NCBI RefSeq assembly: GCF_947179515.1
Contig: NC_067490.1
Coordinates: forward strand, 29,694,327 to 29,758,326
DNA from: Apodemus sylvaticus
Taxonomy: Eukaryota > Chordata > Mammalia > Rodentia > Muridae
Length of the DNA stretch: 64,000 nt
Reading direction: 5' to 3'
Shown: positions 23,182 through 34,685 of the stretch, one piece after another
Layout of the letters: the number at the start of each line of letters is the position of its first letter
How positions within the stretch are numbered: the first letter of the stretch is position 1
Program-made: the position numbers and the translations under genes
Notes under the pieces: model-generated
Database searches by the model: none
Told to the model about the DNA's origin: nothing
Seen by the model: only the letters and a program-made list of their open reading frames with translations

Positions 23182-23449
23182 CTGCAAAAATAAAAGATTA
23201 CTCAATCATATGCACAATATATTGAAATATATTGTATGTTTCGAATGCAAGTTGTTTTCCACTTTGACTCCTCCTTTAGTTTCCATCCTGACTAGATCAT
23301 ATTTTGCCCTCAACATGGGTATGAGTCTGCATAGAGAGGAAATGTTTGCATCCTTTATAGGTCTTCCTCCTAGTCAACTTTCTTCAGGGTCTATAGTTAC
23401 TACATGCCAGTCTGACTCTTAAGATGTCATTATACCCTCCCATCAACAG

Positions 23450-23630
23450 CAGTGTTTCTCAACCTATGGGTTGCATATCAGATATCTGCATATCAGCTAT
23501 TTACATTACAGTTCATAACAACAGCAAAATTACAGTCACAAAGTAGTAATAATTTTATGTTTGGGGCAGTCACCACAACATGAGGCCTCTACTGATAGGC
23601 CACAGCATTAAAGAAGGTAAAGAACCACTG
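23450..23630 (+). mobile_element. Nonautonomous hAT (Charlie-type) DNA transposon
   Basis: Terminal inverted repeats cagtgtttctcaacct and aggtaaagaaccactg (three mismatches in 16 when paired). The flanking 8-bp duplication is ATCAACAG (23442-23449) and ATCTACAG (23631-23638), one mismatch. The internal motif ttacattacagttcataaca is typical of the rodent URR1-like family. It lies in the Pkib intron. Confidence 0.88.
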
Positions 23631-23639
23631 ATCTACAGG

Positions 23640-24230
23640 GTGGCAATCTAAAGCAAAATCAGGTTAAATGACTCCTGGAAGATCACAACCTTCATTAAAT
23701 GGCTACATGGGGCCTCAGCCATTCCCTTATCCTGGGACATATTTTCTGTTTTCTTTATATTTATTTCCTTTACTTCTTGGGAATAGCCTTACATTCTGGA
23801 AAAATAAAAATCTCATTTCACCTTCCCTAAATGCCTAAGTTCTCCTGTTATCCAGACATATTATTTCTGGCCCCTCCCATAACAATGGAAGATGTGTCTC
23901 TCAGGAAGGGTTACAGAATTTGTCAGCACTTATTGGAAGATGAAAATGTAGGGACTGTACTAATAAGCTGTGAAGAAAGAGAAGAGTGTTAAGCAAATAC
24001 AACCTTTTATGTCTTCTGCAGGACCCTGTTCATTGCCACGGACACTTTTGCTATTGGGCCTAGTAATGCTCTTACTTCCAAAGCCTAGTGCCCTCATGGC
24101 TCCAACTCCTGTCCATTTCAGATTCATCAAAAGCTGACAACTCCAGCAACAATTCCTTACTCTTTGATTGATCAACCTTCCCCTTTATCTTCCATATTCA
24201 TTTTATATCACTACCATCTTTAAACATTCC
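23640..24230. other. Pkib intron, unique sequence
   Basis: No repeat or gene recognised apart from A/T-rich low complexity around 23745-23820. Confidence 0.5.
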
Positions 24231-24232
24231 TC

Positions 24233-24340
24233 CCCACCCACCCCCAGACAGATCTCACTATGTAGATCAGGGTAGCCTCAAACTCGCCCAAATTTATCTG
24301 TCTCTGCCTTCCCCATGATGGGATTAAATATATGCAGTTT
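24233..24340 (-). mobile_element. Diverged B1 fragment
   Basis: The plus strand reads gacagatctcactatgtaga, cagggtagcctcaaactcgc, tgtctctgccttcc, gatgggattaaatata: a reversed B1 body with many changes. Older than the B1s at 14446 and 17273. Confidence 0.8.
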
Positions 24341-24529
24341 AGTTGCAACATTGTTTTTCTCTTTCATCCTTTGAAATGTTCCATATCTGGTTGTCTTCAT
24401 TTAAATGAAATTATTTAAGTCTCAACCATTCCCTCATACTTTCTCCTGACAAACCATCTGTAGTATTTTGAAGATAAGTCTGATATTCAGGAGTTTTCAT
24501 TTGTCAGCTATCTGTTAATCAACCTTGGC

Positions 24530-24595
24530 TATAAAACGAGCTTCAAGCCAACATGGATTACAATGTGAGACCTCCATTTAAAAATAAAAATTTAC
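24530..24595 (+). mobile_element. Possible B1/proto-B1 3' fragment
   Basis: gagcttcaagccaacatgga, ttacaatgtgagacctcc resembles the B1 3' half (gttccaggccagcc ... gtgagaccc). Short, so weakly supported. Confidence 0.4.
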
Positions 24596-24599
24596 TAAG

Positions 24600-25220
24600 C
24601 TAAGCACATGAAGCAGTTCTCTGGTAACATCCAGTTAGCAATACAAACTTGACAATAAACAAAATTTGTGGAGTGTATAGTTTTTCAGAAAGGAAGGGGG
24701 TTTGTGAGGTTATTAAATCAGGAGAAGAAAAATAGGAATGGTTAAACTCTCTAGGCCTGGACTTTACAAACTGATACAGAGTTGGCTAGAAATAGCATCT
24801 TAAAAGGAAAGATTTTAGTAAACATCTGCAAAGGGAGAGTAGTGTGCAGTCTGTATCACATGGAGAAAGGAATTTTAATAAGACAGCAGTAAAGCCCAAG
24901 GCAGTGATATGTGAGAGGGAGAACAGAAAGAAAAGAAAAAGCATGAGATGGAACACCAGGACTGTGAGTAATTAGTAGAAAAATGGTGGATGCATGGACC
25001 AGTTCTGAAACCGTAGCTAAGAGTATCCCTTAAAGGACAAGAGGCAGAATTGCAAAATCAGAGGGCAACAGGGATGAACCAACATTTCTGGCTTCAAAAA
25101 CTGGAGCTGTGAAATAGCTACTCGCAGAGATTGGGAAAACACAGGAGGAATGGGGTTTAGAAGGAAAATCCAAAGATGCTTTGATACCCGCTAAATTGGA
25201 TAATACTGCTCCATGCCCTA
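24600..25220. other. Pkib intron, unique sequence
   Basis: Nothing recognised. Purine-rich around 24690-24980. Confidence 0.5.
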
Positions 25221-25224
25221 GCAG

Positions 25225-25765
25225 TGATGCCATCCAGGTAGTTCATTCTATGACAGTAAACTTCACGGACCTCCAGCCTGACATCCATGTCATTAATTAA
25301 TGACAGCTAATGTTCACTATCGACTTAAATGAATCTAGATTTACCCAGGAGATGCACCTCTGAACATATATGTGAGAGCAGCTCCAGAGAGGCTGAACTC
25401 AATGAGACTTATCCTGAAGATGGGCAGCAACCCTTCACAGGTTCCAAGACTGAATAAAAAAAAGTAAAGTTGAAAAAGACAGCTGAGCACCAACATTCAG
25501 TTCTCTCTCATTTCTGACTACAAAGACAACAGGAGCAGGCACCTCATTATCCTTCCTGTCTTCCTGATATGTTCAACTGTACATCCTTTCAAACAGTGAG
25601 CCAACGTATATCCTTCCTCCTTAATTTGAATGTCTAAGGTCATAGCAACAAGAAACTTCAGAATACTACTACTACAAAGAACTGCTGCGATGAGCCTGGC
25701 TATGTGCTTCACAGGCCTTTACAACCAGCTTTGAGGAGGATGAGTTTTGAGCTACAGACTGGGAA
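25225..25765 (+). mobile_element. LTR-like rodent repeat, copy 2 (intact order)
   Basis: Contains in one orientation both halves that are split and flipped at 19745-20420: gagagcagctccagagaggc, then ttccaagactgaataaaa, then cagtgagccaacgtatat and gcctttacaaccagctttga. Similarity to copy 1 extends beyond the usual element ends on both sides, so part of it may be a genuine segmental duplication. Located in the Pkib intron. Confidence 0.7.
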
Positions 25766-26149
25766 AAAAACCCTAGAAGTAACCAACCAACATCTGATTT
25801 ATTGAAGGCCTACTTTATGACATGGATGCTTTGGTGACCTGTAACCTGAGACTATATAGCCCAGGGACATAGCATAAAACCAAATACTACTATTCTTAAA
25901 AAATGATTCCTAATGGCATTTTGCTACACTCATAGATAAGTACCTAGCTCAGCCATTATCAGAGAAGCTTCCTCCTGTAGCAGATGGGAACAAATACAGT
26001 GACCTACAACTAGACACGCAACAAGTGAGAAACCTTGAAACACTCCGCCTTAAATAGGATGCCTCCATCAAATCCTTCCCCCCTCAAAATCTAGGAACTC
26101 TGCATAAGAGGAGACAGAATGTTAGAAACAGAGGGAATACAGAATGGAA

Positions 26150-26268
26150 ACACACACACACACACAATCACACACAATCACACACAAACACACACCACCA
26201 CCACTACCACCATCACCACCACCACCACCACCACCACCACCACCACCACCACCATCACCACCACCAAG
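26150..26268. repeat. (CA)n then (CAC)n microsatellite
   Basis: CA with AATC interruptions to 26192, then about 24 CCA/CAC triplets with a few CTA/CAT interruptions. It lies where the L1 3' UTR normally has a simple ACAC or AGAG run. Confidence 0.95.
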
Positions 26269-26665
26269 GCCCTCTGAATCAGCAGAATGGATGCAGCAAA
26301 TATGAACTCACAGAGATTGAGGCAGCATGCACAGGGCCAACAAGGGTCTGCACTAGATTGGGTCCTAGACCTGAAGGGAGAAGTAGACTCATGCCCCTAT
26401 CCTTAGGCCAGAAGCAATTGCCAAAGGATAGCCACTCCAAGGGAGTCTCTCTAAGGAAACAAAGTTCTTAATGGTAAGCTGCGTGCCCAGCAAGAGATGG
26501 CCAAGAGAAATGAACTCAAAGGTATCTTTGGAGGTTCCTTGTCCCATAATATTGTGTCAGGGCTTTTTTTAATCTTATTTTTTTATTTTAAATTTACATA
26601 TATATGTATTTTTCCTGCTCTCTTTTTACCCTACAGATTCTTTGCATATATACATATGCACATAC

Positions 26666-26666
<1 letters not shown>

Positions 26667-26712
<46 letters not shown>
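26667..26712. repeat. (GATA)n tetranucleotide repeat
   Basis: Eleven near-perfect units inside the L1 3' UTR. A second GATA array lies at 48827-48866. Confidence 0.96.
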
Positions 26713-27012
26713 ATGGTTTATAGTTTAGTGGTTTTATGAGATCCCCAAGGGCATGAATGAGTGAGTTTATGCTTCTTTGTCTGTTTCTTGGGCCTTTTAT
26801 TGGGCTCTTTTCCTGTCTCCTTATTTTGTACTATTCCAACTTTGTTAGTTTTGTTTTTATCTTATTTATAATTATCCCTTAGAAGCCCATTTGTTTTCTA
26901 ATGAAAGACAGAAAGGGAGTGGATTCAGATGAGAAGTTTAGTGGAACTCAGAGAAATAAAGGGAGGAAAGTGTAATGAGAATATATTATGTAAAAAAATA
27001 TATTTTCAACAA

Positions 27013-27985
27013 AAAATCAGTTTCTTACTATGATTTTGTCAGTGTTGGTCATTGCAATGAGAATAGTAACTCATACAAGTAACAACTCAATAACTCTTGG
27101 TATCAGTAGGATAGAAACTATCCAAGGAGATCAGATAGTATTAGAAGCAAAGAGGCATTGGTCAAATTGTCTAGAGACTGTGATTTGTACCTTCTATTCT
27201 ATTAAGTGTTTAAGGAGATGAGCTGAAAGAAACCCAAAGTGAAAAACGTAATGAGGAAAACAGAAAATCATGAGAGCAACGTGTCCAGGGAACCTAAGGA
27301 GGAAAAATATTTAAGGGAAGAAGTAACAACCAGTCATGCTAAATACTCTGAAGGATTACGCTAGAAAGGGGCTAAGTGTCGATCAACAGCTACAGTAAAG
27401 ACAATGGCTCAAACATATATATGATGGGATGGCATCTTACAAGGGCTGGAGGAAGAATGGAGAAAAGAAAATTAGTAGTCAAAAAGCAACACATTCCCAT
27501 GGTACTTTTCTATGAAACAAAATCAGAGACGTAAGTATCAGTTATAAGAAGACTTGGGCCATGAAAGCATCTGGGCCATGGTCACAGCTGGTTTCATTTT
27601 TGAAAGGACATGGCAGGCAGTTCATGAATGTTCATGGAAAAAATTTCATAACGTATGTTTGGAGGAAAAGAGTTTCCATGATGTTGTGCAGCATTATGAA
27701 ATACAAGGCACTAAGTTAGTCCTGAAATCATTTTGTCATCACTGGTTCTGAGCCAACTAAACCACAAAACAGCCTTCTGGGAAAAGCTATTCAAACTGGT
27801 GATGATTTCATTCTAGACAATATTAGCTTCTTCTGTAAGTCAAAGAAGCAAATTATTCTGCAAATTATATTCTTAGTCATGGTTGGTTCAATGAGATAGT
27901 AGTATGAAAACTTCTTAATTATTCTTCTCAAAATCCAACCTAGGAACTCCTAACAGAAGAGACAAACAGGATAGCACTTATTGAG
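27013..27985. other. Pkib intron, unrecognised sequence
   Basis: No known repeat or gene seen. A 65-codon frame at 27554-27751 has no recognisable domain and no supporting splice context. Confidence 0.45.
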
Positions 27986-27989
27986 AACT

Positions 27990-28305
27990 ACTGATGAGAC
28001 TATGAATGGTGTCCACGCCATTAAAGGAGCCATTGGCAATGGATGGCTGCTGGGATGGCGAGAGTCAGTTCTCCTCAGGGATGCGTCCTATACTCCAGCA
28101 GATGTCCTTTACCCATGTACATAAAGGTAGCACTAGGAGAACTCAGTGGATTTTTGTTTTTGTTTTTGCTTTTTAAGAGTACGTGAAGTGGTGAGGAAGA
28201 TGTGGCGGGGGAGATAGAGGAGGAATTGAAGGGGAAAGAATATGATATGTTTAATCAAAATATATTATAGGCATGTATGAAATTCTCAAACTTTAGAATA
28301 TCATG
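27990..28305 (+). mobile_element. L1-type 3' end
   Basis: The order gcaatggatggctgctggga, ctccagcagatgtcctttac, catgtacataaaggtagcac, tcagtggattt, then aaagaatatgatatgttt and the terminal gcatgtatgaaattctcaaa matches a known old murine L1 3' UTR type. Followed by a CA-rich stretch (28311-28348). Confidence 0.7.
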
Positions 28306-28534
28306 TATATACACACATACACACACACACACATAAACACACACCCACATATGAAATACATTAAATTCAGGGGCCTTTCCATGATGATATGTTGAGAAAG
28401 CTGGTGCTAAGTTTAATAGTAACTTTTGCAACACTACAGTGGCCTTTCTTGGCTCCTTCTCTTTCTTAGAGTCAGTCTTTTCATTCCTACTGAAGACAAT
28501 CTGCTCATGTAGTTTACCAGAAATGGGACCAGTT

Positions 28535-28630
28535 CAGGGATTGGAGATTTATTTCAGTGGTAAAGACTTGCCTAAGAAGTGCAAGCCCCTAGGTTCTAGG
28601 CTCCAAGAAGAAATAAAAAAGAAAAAAAAA
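28535..28630 (+). mobile_element. ID SINE
   Basis: The tRNA-Ala-derived head ggattggagatttatttcag, gtggtaaagacttgcctaag and aagtgcaagcccctaggttc, ending in an A-rich tail. Diverged from the ID consensus but the order is clear. In the Pkib intron. Confidence 0.85.
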
Positions 28631-28639
28631 TGGGATATT

Positions 28640-29138
28640 TCATCTACAAGAAAATGTTTTCTCCTTTATAGCATAAAATGTATTTTGGAATGACATGTTC
28701 ACTATTTAAAGTGTATACATGTAATAGAGAGCTCTAATGAGATATGCAAGGAAACAAAATCTTCACTCATCTAACTCTCAAAATTGCTTTCAGTTCAGCT
28801 AATATCTCTCTGTAGATGCTATCACATTGAACTCAGTTATTCTAGGGATTATCATGCATTTTCCTTCTTCATCTCTACGATATTCAAATTCATTAGCAAG
28901 TCCTTCTGATTCTGCCTACTAGACATCGCCCTAACCCACCCCTTTCTCTGTTCTTCCTACCCACTTGAAGACATCATGTTTCACTTTCCATGGGTTAGTC
29001 AAGTTCTGTTTTCTTCCTTTTTTTAAGGAGATGTTTATCTTGGGTTAATTAAGATATAATACTAATCTGGGTCTAATTTTATGACATATAGGATGTTTGT
29101 AAGAAAATACATCTGTACTGAGAAAAACTGGATGGGAG
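28640..29138. other. Pkib intron, unique sequence
   Basis: Nothing recognised beyond A/T-rich sequence. Confidence 0.5.
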
Positions 29139-29140
29139 AA

Positions 29141-29222
29141 TAGGTTAGGGATGCAGCTCAGTAGAAAAGTACTTGCCTAGCGTATGTGATGGCCAAGCTC
29201 AATTCACAGTTTCTGAAAAGAA
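29141..29222 (+). mobile_element. ID SINE
   Basis: taggttagggatgcagctca, gtagaaaagtacttgcctag, then a caagctcaattcacag block and an A-rich end. Same family as 28535. Confidence 0.8.
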
Positions 29223-30002
29223 TATATTAAAGTAAGTAAATAGATAAATGATTGAGTAAGTGCCTTGGAGGAAACCGTAACACTGGGCTGCCCATGTCTC
29301 TTGCAGGGAAGCAAGGAGTGGTGGATAAAGACTTGTTACACTCTAGCAGCTCATGTGGCACACAGGGCTTCAGTAGCTCCAGTGACTTTGTCTCTCTAAA
29401 GTCCCTTGGTGAAGGGGGGACACATAGAACTGACTCCATGTCTGCCTCACCATCCTCATGAAGGGTCCCATGCTAGAAGACTGTGTGCTTCCCCAGCTGC
29501 CTCTGAGCTTCTGTAACTGCATCCCTCTGACTAGCCTGGGATTACGTTTCTTATGTATCCAAAAGTTCAATTTGGCCTAAAAAGATTTTTCTAATGGAAA
29601 TTTTATATCCATAATCTAATATAAATGCTTCCCTACCACCCATTTCCATTTCATTGTTAAAGAAAACAACTTTAAACATAAATCGTATGCCAACCCATCA
29701 CTAGACGGGGTTTCATTGGAAATGAAAATCCTTTTTTCCTCTTGCATTTCTAAGGTTTCACAAGATCTGGCTCTTGCATCTGTGCCCGAAGTTATCATGA
29801 TGAACTTGTTCTTTCACTCACCCTCAACCCTCCCACTGGCCAGTTTTTATTTCTAGATTTCATCTGCATTTAATTCTATATTCCTTATTCTGCCTTCTCC
29901 TCTCTCCCATCTCCTTATAGCTGTATTATTATGGTATGCACAGAGGAGTCTTTGAATTTTTATTTATTTTTAAGTATTTTAAAAATTGTGGGTTTCCTTG
30001 AG
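29223..30002. other. Pkib intron, unique sequence
   Basis: Short overlapping open frames on both strands at 29227-29570 have no recognised domain. Composition becomes T-rich toward 30000. No gene supported. Confidence 0.5.
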
Positions 30003-30364
30003 AATTTCATCCATGAGCACAATATCTGAGAATGTCATCTATGCTCACTGCATCTGACAGCTTCATCCATGCACACTGCATCTAACAACTTCATCCATGC
30101 TCACTGCATCTGACAACTTCATCCATGCACACTATGTCTGAAAACTTCATCCATGCACACTGCATCTGACAACTTCATCCATGCACACTGCATCTGACAC
30201 CTTCATCCATGCACACTGCATCTGAAAACTTCATCCATGCACACTGCATCTGACAACTTCACCCATGCACACTGCATCTGACACCTTCATCCATGCACAC
30301 TGCATCTGACAACTTCACCCATGCACACTGCATCTAACAACTTCACCCATGCACACTGCATCTA
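30003..30364. repeat. 28-bp minisatellite, about 13 copies
   Basis: Unit aacttcatccatgcacactg plus catctgac. Early copies are diverged, later ones nearly identical. Variants (acaactt, accttc, aaactt; catcc versus caccc) alternate in a pattern suggesting duplication of multi-unit blocks. There are no unique spacers, so this is not CRISPR-like. Confidence 0.97.
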
Positions 30365-30384
30365 CATGTCACTCCTTTCTCTTA

Positions 30385-30438
30385 CATTTTTGGTTGTGAG
30401 CCTAGCCTTTAATGGATGAGCCATCTCTCCAGCCTTCA
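30385..30438 (-). mobile_element. Possible SINE head fragment
   Basis: ggttgtgagcctagccttta then gatgagccatctctccagcc is the reverse of a B2/B3-like tRNA-derived head joined to a common murine flank. Only the 5' part is present. Confidence 0.45.
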
Positions 30439-30489
30439 CTCTTTTCTCTAAGCTCCTTCTTTCCCCACAAATTCATAACCTCTTTTATA

Positions 30490-30601
30490 ATTAGTGTCAG
30501 ATGTATATACACACATATGTATATATTTACATACATCATATATGTATGTATGTATGTAAATATATACACACACTTGTATGTATAACCTTCTGAGTCTATC
30601 T

Positions 30602-30647
<46 letters not shown>
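30490..30647. repeat. TATG-rich stretch and (GT)22
   Basis: Alternating TA/TG/CA sequence 30500-30575, then an uninterrupted GT run 30603-30647. Confidence 0.95.
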
Positions 30648-30648
<1 letters not shown>

Positions 30649-30899
30649 ATGTGTTCAGGGACCACTAGGGATTGGGTAAACTAAGCAGGAATTCCTCTCT
30701 GGAGGTAACCTACTTTCTCAGTGAGTACTGACCTCCCAAAGCTCTACCTCATGGTAGGACCACATGGAATTTCTCCTCTGCCTTGGTGTACAGACTGATA
30801 TTGTTATTATATTGGTCTTGTTTGAGAACATCTTACACTGTAGCTAGCACAGGCTGTCCTGGAACCTACTGTTGTTATAGGATATTTGAACCTGTTTCT

Positions 30900-31640
30900 A
30901 GCTAGAGTCTGACTCAATCCTTAGCCACACCATTAATCCTCTTGGCTGAAATGCAGACATGCCCTTAGTACACACCTTTAATCCCAAACACTGAAGATAA
31001 AGTTACTTTGTAAAGGAAGTATCCATGTTTGAAGGGGATGGCTAATTGAGTGGCAGACAAAGTGATGAATCAGAGAAAGATTTGACAGAATAGGATCTGC
31101 CCAACTCTCCTGAGAAGAGAGAGGAAAGGGAAGCTACGTAAAGGAGAGACAGTACAGGAGGGAGGACAGTAGCGGATGAAGGAGAGTTCCTAGAGAGCTG
31201 TGCAGTAGAGTTGAGGGGGGAGTAGAGCAGCACAGAGAGTGAGAAAGAGGCCATTTTTACCAGGAGAGTCTTACAGAGACAGATTGAAGAGAGAATGAGC
31301 TAGACACAGGCAAAGACAGAATGAGCAAGAGAATGAGGAGGAGGCAGAAGACTAAGAAAGATTGCTAGTGAGGCCAAATAGCAATTCTGGAGAAAGTGAG
31401 AGAATCCAGATTGGGAGAGGAGTTTGAGCCAGAACAACTGAGTTGAACCAGCCAGAGCTCAGAAAGAACTAGAAAGGGTAAGTTTATTCAGCAGTAAGTC
31501 TCAGAGGCTGAAAATATTCTAGGCTTAGGTAAGATTGTACGAAGGCTAGAAGTTTCTAGGACTAGGCCTAGGTTAGCAGACTGAGACAGTAAGCCTCACA
31601 GACGACAATTAAACAGGAGAATAAAAGATACATTATACTG
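30900..31640 (+). mobile_element. LTR-like rodent repeat
   Basis: 30930-31140 resembles 19510-19735 (gcccttagtacacaccttta, gagtggcagacaaagtgatg, aagatttgacagaatagg). Purine-rich sequence follows and may be more of the same element. Family unassigned and right boundary uncertain. Confidence 0.5.
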
Positions 31641-32290
31641 TGTATTCCATGATAGCAACAATCTAATAACAATCCTCCTGCCTCAGCCTCACAAATTATT
31701 CTGATTTCAGGGATGGCTGCTCTGCTTTCTATTGTAATATAGCCATTGAGGAAGTCTCTACAAAGCATCTATCCAGTTTTCTGATAAAGTATATCATTGT
31801 TAGACTATTTATTTATTCATTAAAAATCTAGCACTCTTGTTATTCTATAAAATCTCTGACAGTTGAAGTTTACATCTGCCCTACTCATCAGTGGGGTTCC
31901 TAGCATTCAGCAGTTGTAAAATTGAACAGTAGGTGACATAGCAATGATAGAAATAAGAAGACACTTTGTGACTGGGATCATCTCTCATTGCTTCTTGTTA
32001 TAAAGTGGCAGATTAAGACAGACAATGAACTAGTTATGAGCCACAGTACTCAGATTTGGTGCAATGATTAATATTCATGATTGCTTAATTGATTTTGTAC
32101 TGGAGGTTGAACCTAGAATCCTAACACGTGATCATGCACATCCAGTAGACAGAATACCAGTTTCTATGTTGTTGACCCCTAGGACATAACAATGAAATTG
32201 CCTAGTTTCAGAAAGGTATAGAAATTCACTTTAGCCTTGAAACCGGAGAGCTTTTGATTAAGAAGAAAAGAGATCACTTGGGCACAGGTT
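31641..32290. other. Pkib intron, unique sequence
   Basis: No repeat, open frame or RNA gene supported. Confidence 0.5.
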
Positions 32291-32294
32291 CCTT

Positions 32295-32641
32295 CTGGTC
32301 TGTTTGGGCTGGTGTCCTGAGCATACCTTGAGTGCAAACTCCTCAGCCAGTCCCACAACACCCAGAGGAAGTTCCACTCCCAGGCATTTTTACAGGCCCA
32401 GGATCACAGGATCACAGGATCACAGGAGCTTGTTCACACCAGGATTTCAGGGTCCCACAGGCAGCTTGACTCCTAGGAGCGCAGACATACCTAAGATCTC
32501 AGGATCACAGGATCCTGGAATCACAGGATCACAGAGACAGCTGAACTCTGAGGAGTTCTGACACAATCAGGATCACAGGAATGACAGGATGACAGGATAC
32601 AGTCAGATATAGCAAAGACATGTAGCACTAGGGATAACCAG
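32295..32641 (+). mobile_element. L1 5' UTR, 3' part
   Basis: Repeated ggatcaca motifs (aggatcacaggatcacagg, ggatttcagggtcccacagg, gacagctgaactctgaggag) are typical of the murine L1 5' UTR just upstream of ORF1. It runs directly into ORF1 at 32642. Confidence 0.85.
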
Positions 32642-33835
32642 ATGGCAGGAGGCAAGCACAAGAACATGAAAAATAGAAACTAAGGGTACTTGGCCTCATC
32701 AGAACCCAATTCTTCCACCAAAGCAAGTCTTGGATACACTGTCACACCAGAAAAGCAAGATTTAGATATAAAATCACTTCTCATGATGATGATAGAGGAC
32801 TTTAAGAAGGACATAAATAACTTCCTTAAAGAAATACAGGAGAACACAGGTAATCAGCTAGAAGCCCTTAGAGAGGAAACACAAAAATCCCTTAAAGAAT
32901 TATAGGAAAACACAATCAAACAGGCGAAGGAAATGAACAAAACCATCCAGGATCTAAAAATGGAAATAGAAACAATAAAAAAATCACAAAGTGAGACAAT
33001 CCTGAAGCTAGAAAACCTAGGAAAGAGATCAGGCATAGGTGCAAGCATCACCAACAGAATACAAGAAATAGAAGAGAGAATCTCAGGGGGCAGAAGATAA
33101 CATAGAAAACATTGACACAACAGTCAAAGAAAATGCAAAAAGCAAAAAGCTCCTATCCTAAAACAACCAGGAAGTCCAGGACACAATGAGAAGACCAAAC
33201 CTAAGGATAATAGGTATAGAAGAGAGTGAAGATTCCCAACTTAAAGAACCAGTCAATATCTTCAACAAAATTATAGAAGAAAACTTCCCTAAACTAAAGA
33301 AAGAGAGGCCCATGAACATACAAAGAAGTCTACAGAATGCCAAATAGACTGGACCAGAAAAGAAATTCCTCCTATCACATAATAATCGAAACACCAAATA
33401 TACTAAACAAAGAAAAAATATTAAAAACAGTAAGGGAAAAAGGTCAAGTAACATAATCAGGTGTATCAGAATTACATCAGACTTCCCACCAGAGGCTATG
33501 AAAGATAGACCTCATACAATCCTGGGCAGACCTCATACAGACCCTAGGAGAACATAAATGCCAGCCCAGGCTACTATACCCAGCAAAACTCTCAATTATC
33601 ATGGACAGAAAGAACAAAATATTCCATGACAAAACAAAATTTACACAATATCTTTCCATGAATCCAGCCCTACAAAGGATAATAGATGGAAAACACCAAC
33701 ACAAGGAGGGAAAAAAAGCAAGAAACAAACCCACACAAACATAATTCCACCTCTAACAACAAAAGTAACAGAAAGTAACACTTTTCCTTAATATCTAATA
33801 TGAAAATTATCCTAATCGATTGAAATTCAAAAATA
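32642..33835 (+). pseudogene. L1 ORF1 pseudogene and start of ORF2, truncated
   Basis: The ATG at 32642 follows the 5' UTR. The frame is stopped after 13 codons by TAA at 32681-32683 and again by TAG at 32903-32905, with further frameshifts (for example the extra G near 33085-33095). The order is coiled-coil region (about 32760-33010), RNA-recognition-like middle (about 33180-33450) and C-terminal domain (about 33480-33680). Homology stops near 33835, so it is 3' truncated and has no poly(A) tail. In intact elements ORF1p is an RNA-binding trimer; this copy cannot make it. Confidence 0.9.
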
Positions 33836-33839
33836 CGAG

Positions 33840-34640
33840 GAATTAGAAATTTGTTGGCTGTTAACCAGTGGTCTCTCTAATTTGATGATTGGGGAAATAT
33901 GTCCAATGTTGGACAATCCATATACATTTCCTGCTTGTTTGAAATCACGCTTCTCCTATCCTAGCCTCTCAATTAGTCAGATTGTGTATTTGATGTTTTT
34001 ACCCTATACTATGGTTTTCAGAACAGTTTACATATTTCAAAAGTATTTATACAGCGAAAAGAAATGTAGACAATTAATTTGGGAGGTGGCTTGTAAGAGA
34101 AGAACAAAGAGTGAGACTGAATGTTTTACTTGATATTTATAATTATTGCATCAATTTTGAAGATGGCCTTATAAGTTACTCTTTTTCAGAGATGAATACT
34201 TTCAAAATCATCACAACCAATGAACCAGAATCTTACCCTCACCTAATGTCTGTGCCACCCTCTAAGCAGGACCATTGTTCACTGAAACAGTTGAATGACT
34301 TCATGGATAGACCATTCTAATAAACACACCATTTCTTAAATGAATATAACCTGTTTCCCATGGGCTGAGAATGATGACAATCACTCAAGTCAAATAGCTT
34401 TGACCATAGCAGGAAATCTATATCCAAATAATTGTGCCTACAATTCATTCCTTGGCACAGCAGAACTGTCAACTCTTAGCTTAGCTACTATGGAGGTAAA
34501 ATCCTTTGGTGATGTGAGGGACATTGAAGTACAGCCTTGTCACAATGAACTATAATGTCTAAAAATTGTTATTTTGGCTTTGTACCACGGTTAGGAGCCA
34601 AGATTTTAAGCTCTACTTAAAACAAACAAACAAAGAAACA
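33840..34640. other. Unrecognised sequence with several short open frames
   Basis: Plus-strand frames of 83, 69 and 71 codons (33882-34133, 34111-34320, 34340-34555) follow each other in three different phases. I recognise no domain. It could be an old frameshifted pseudogene or chance. Confidence 0.35.
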
Positions 34641-34685
34641 AACAAAAAGACTGTATCATTTATGTTCATTTAATAACATGCCCAT

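Larger units (their letters stand above)
25775..27012 (+). mobile_element. L1 (Lx-type) 3' UTR with internal microsatellites
   Basis: Recognisable blocks: accaaatactactattctta, cctaatggcattttgctaca, cagccattatcagagaagct, aggccctctgaatcagcaga, gcatgcacagggccaac, gttttctaatgaaagacaga, then the AATATATT-rich end. Interrupted by CA/CAC repeats (26150-26268) and a GATA run. No target-site duplication found. Confidence 0.82.

Noticed and set aside
30003..30364. CRISPR-like regular repeats
   Set aside because: The 28-bp units are head-to-tail with no unique spacers, and the genome is mammalian.
32690..32905. 71-codon coiled-coil frame
   Set aside because: L1 ORF1 fragment between two nonsense codons.
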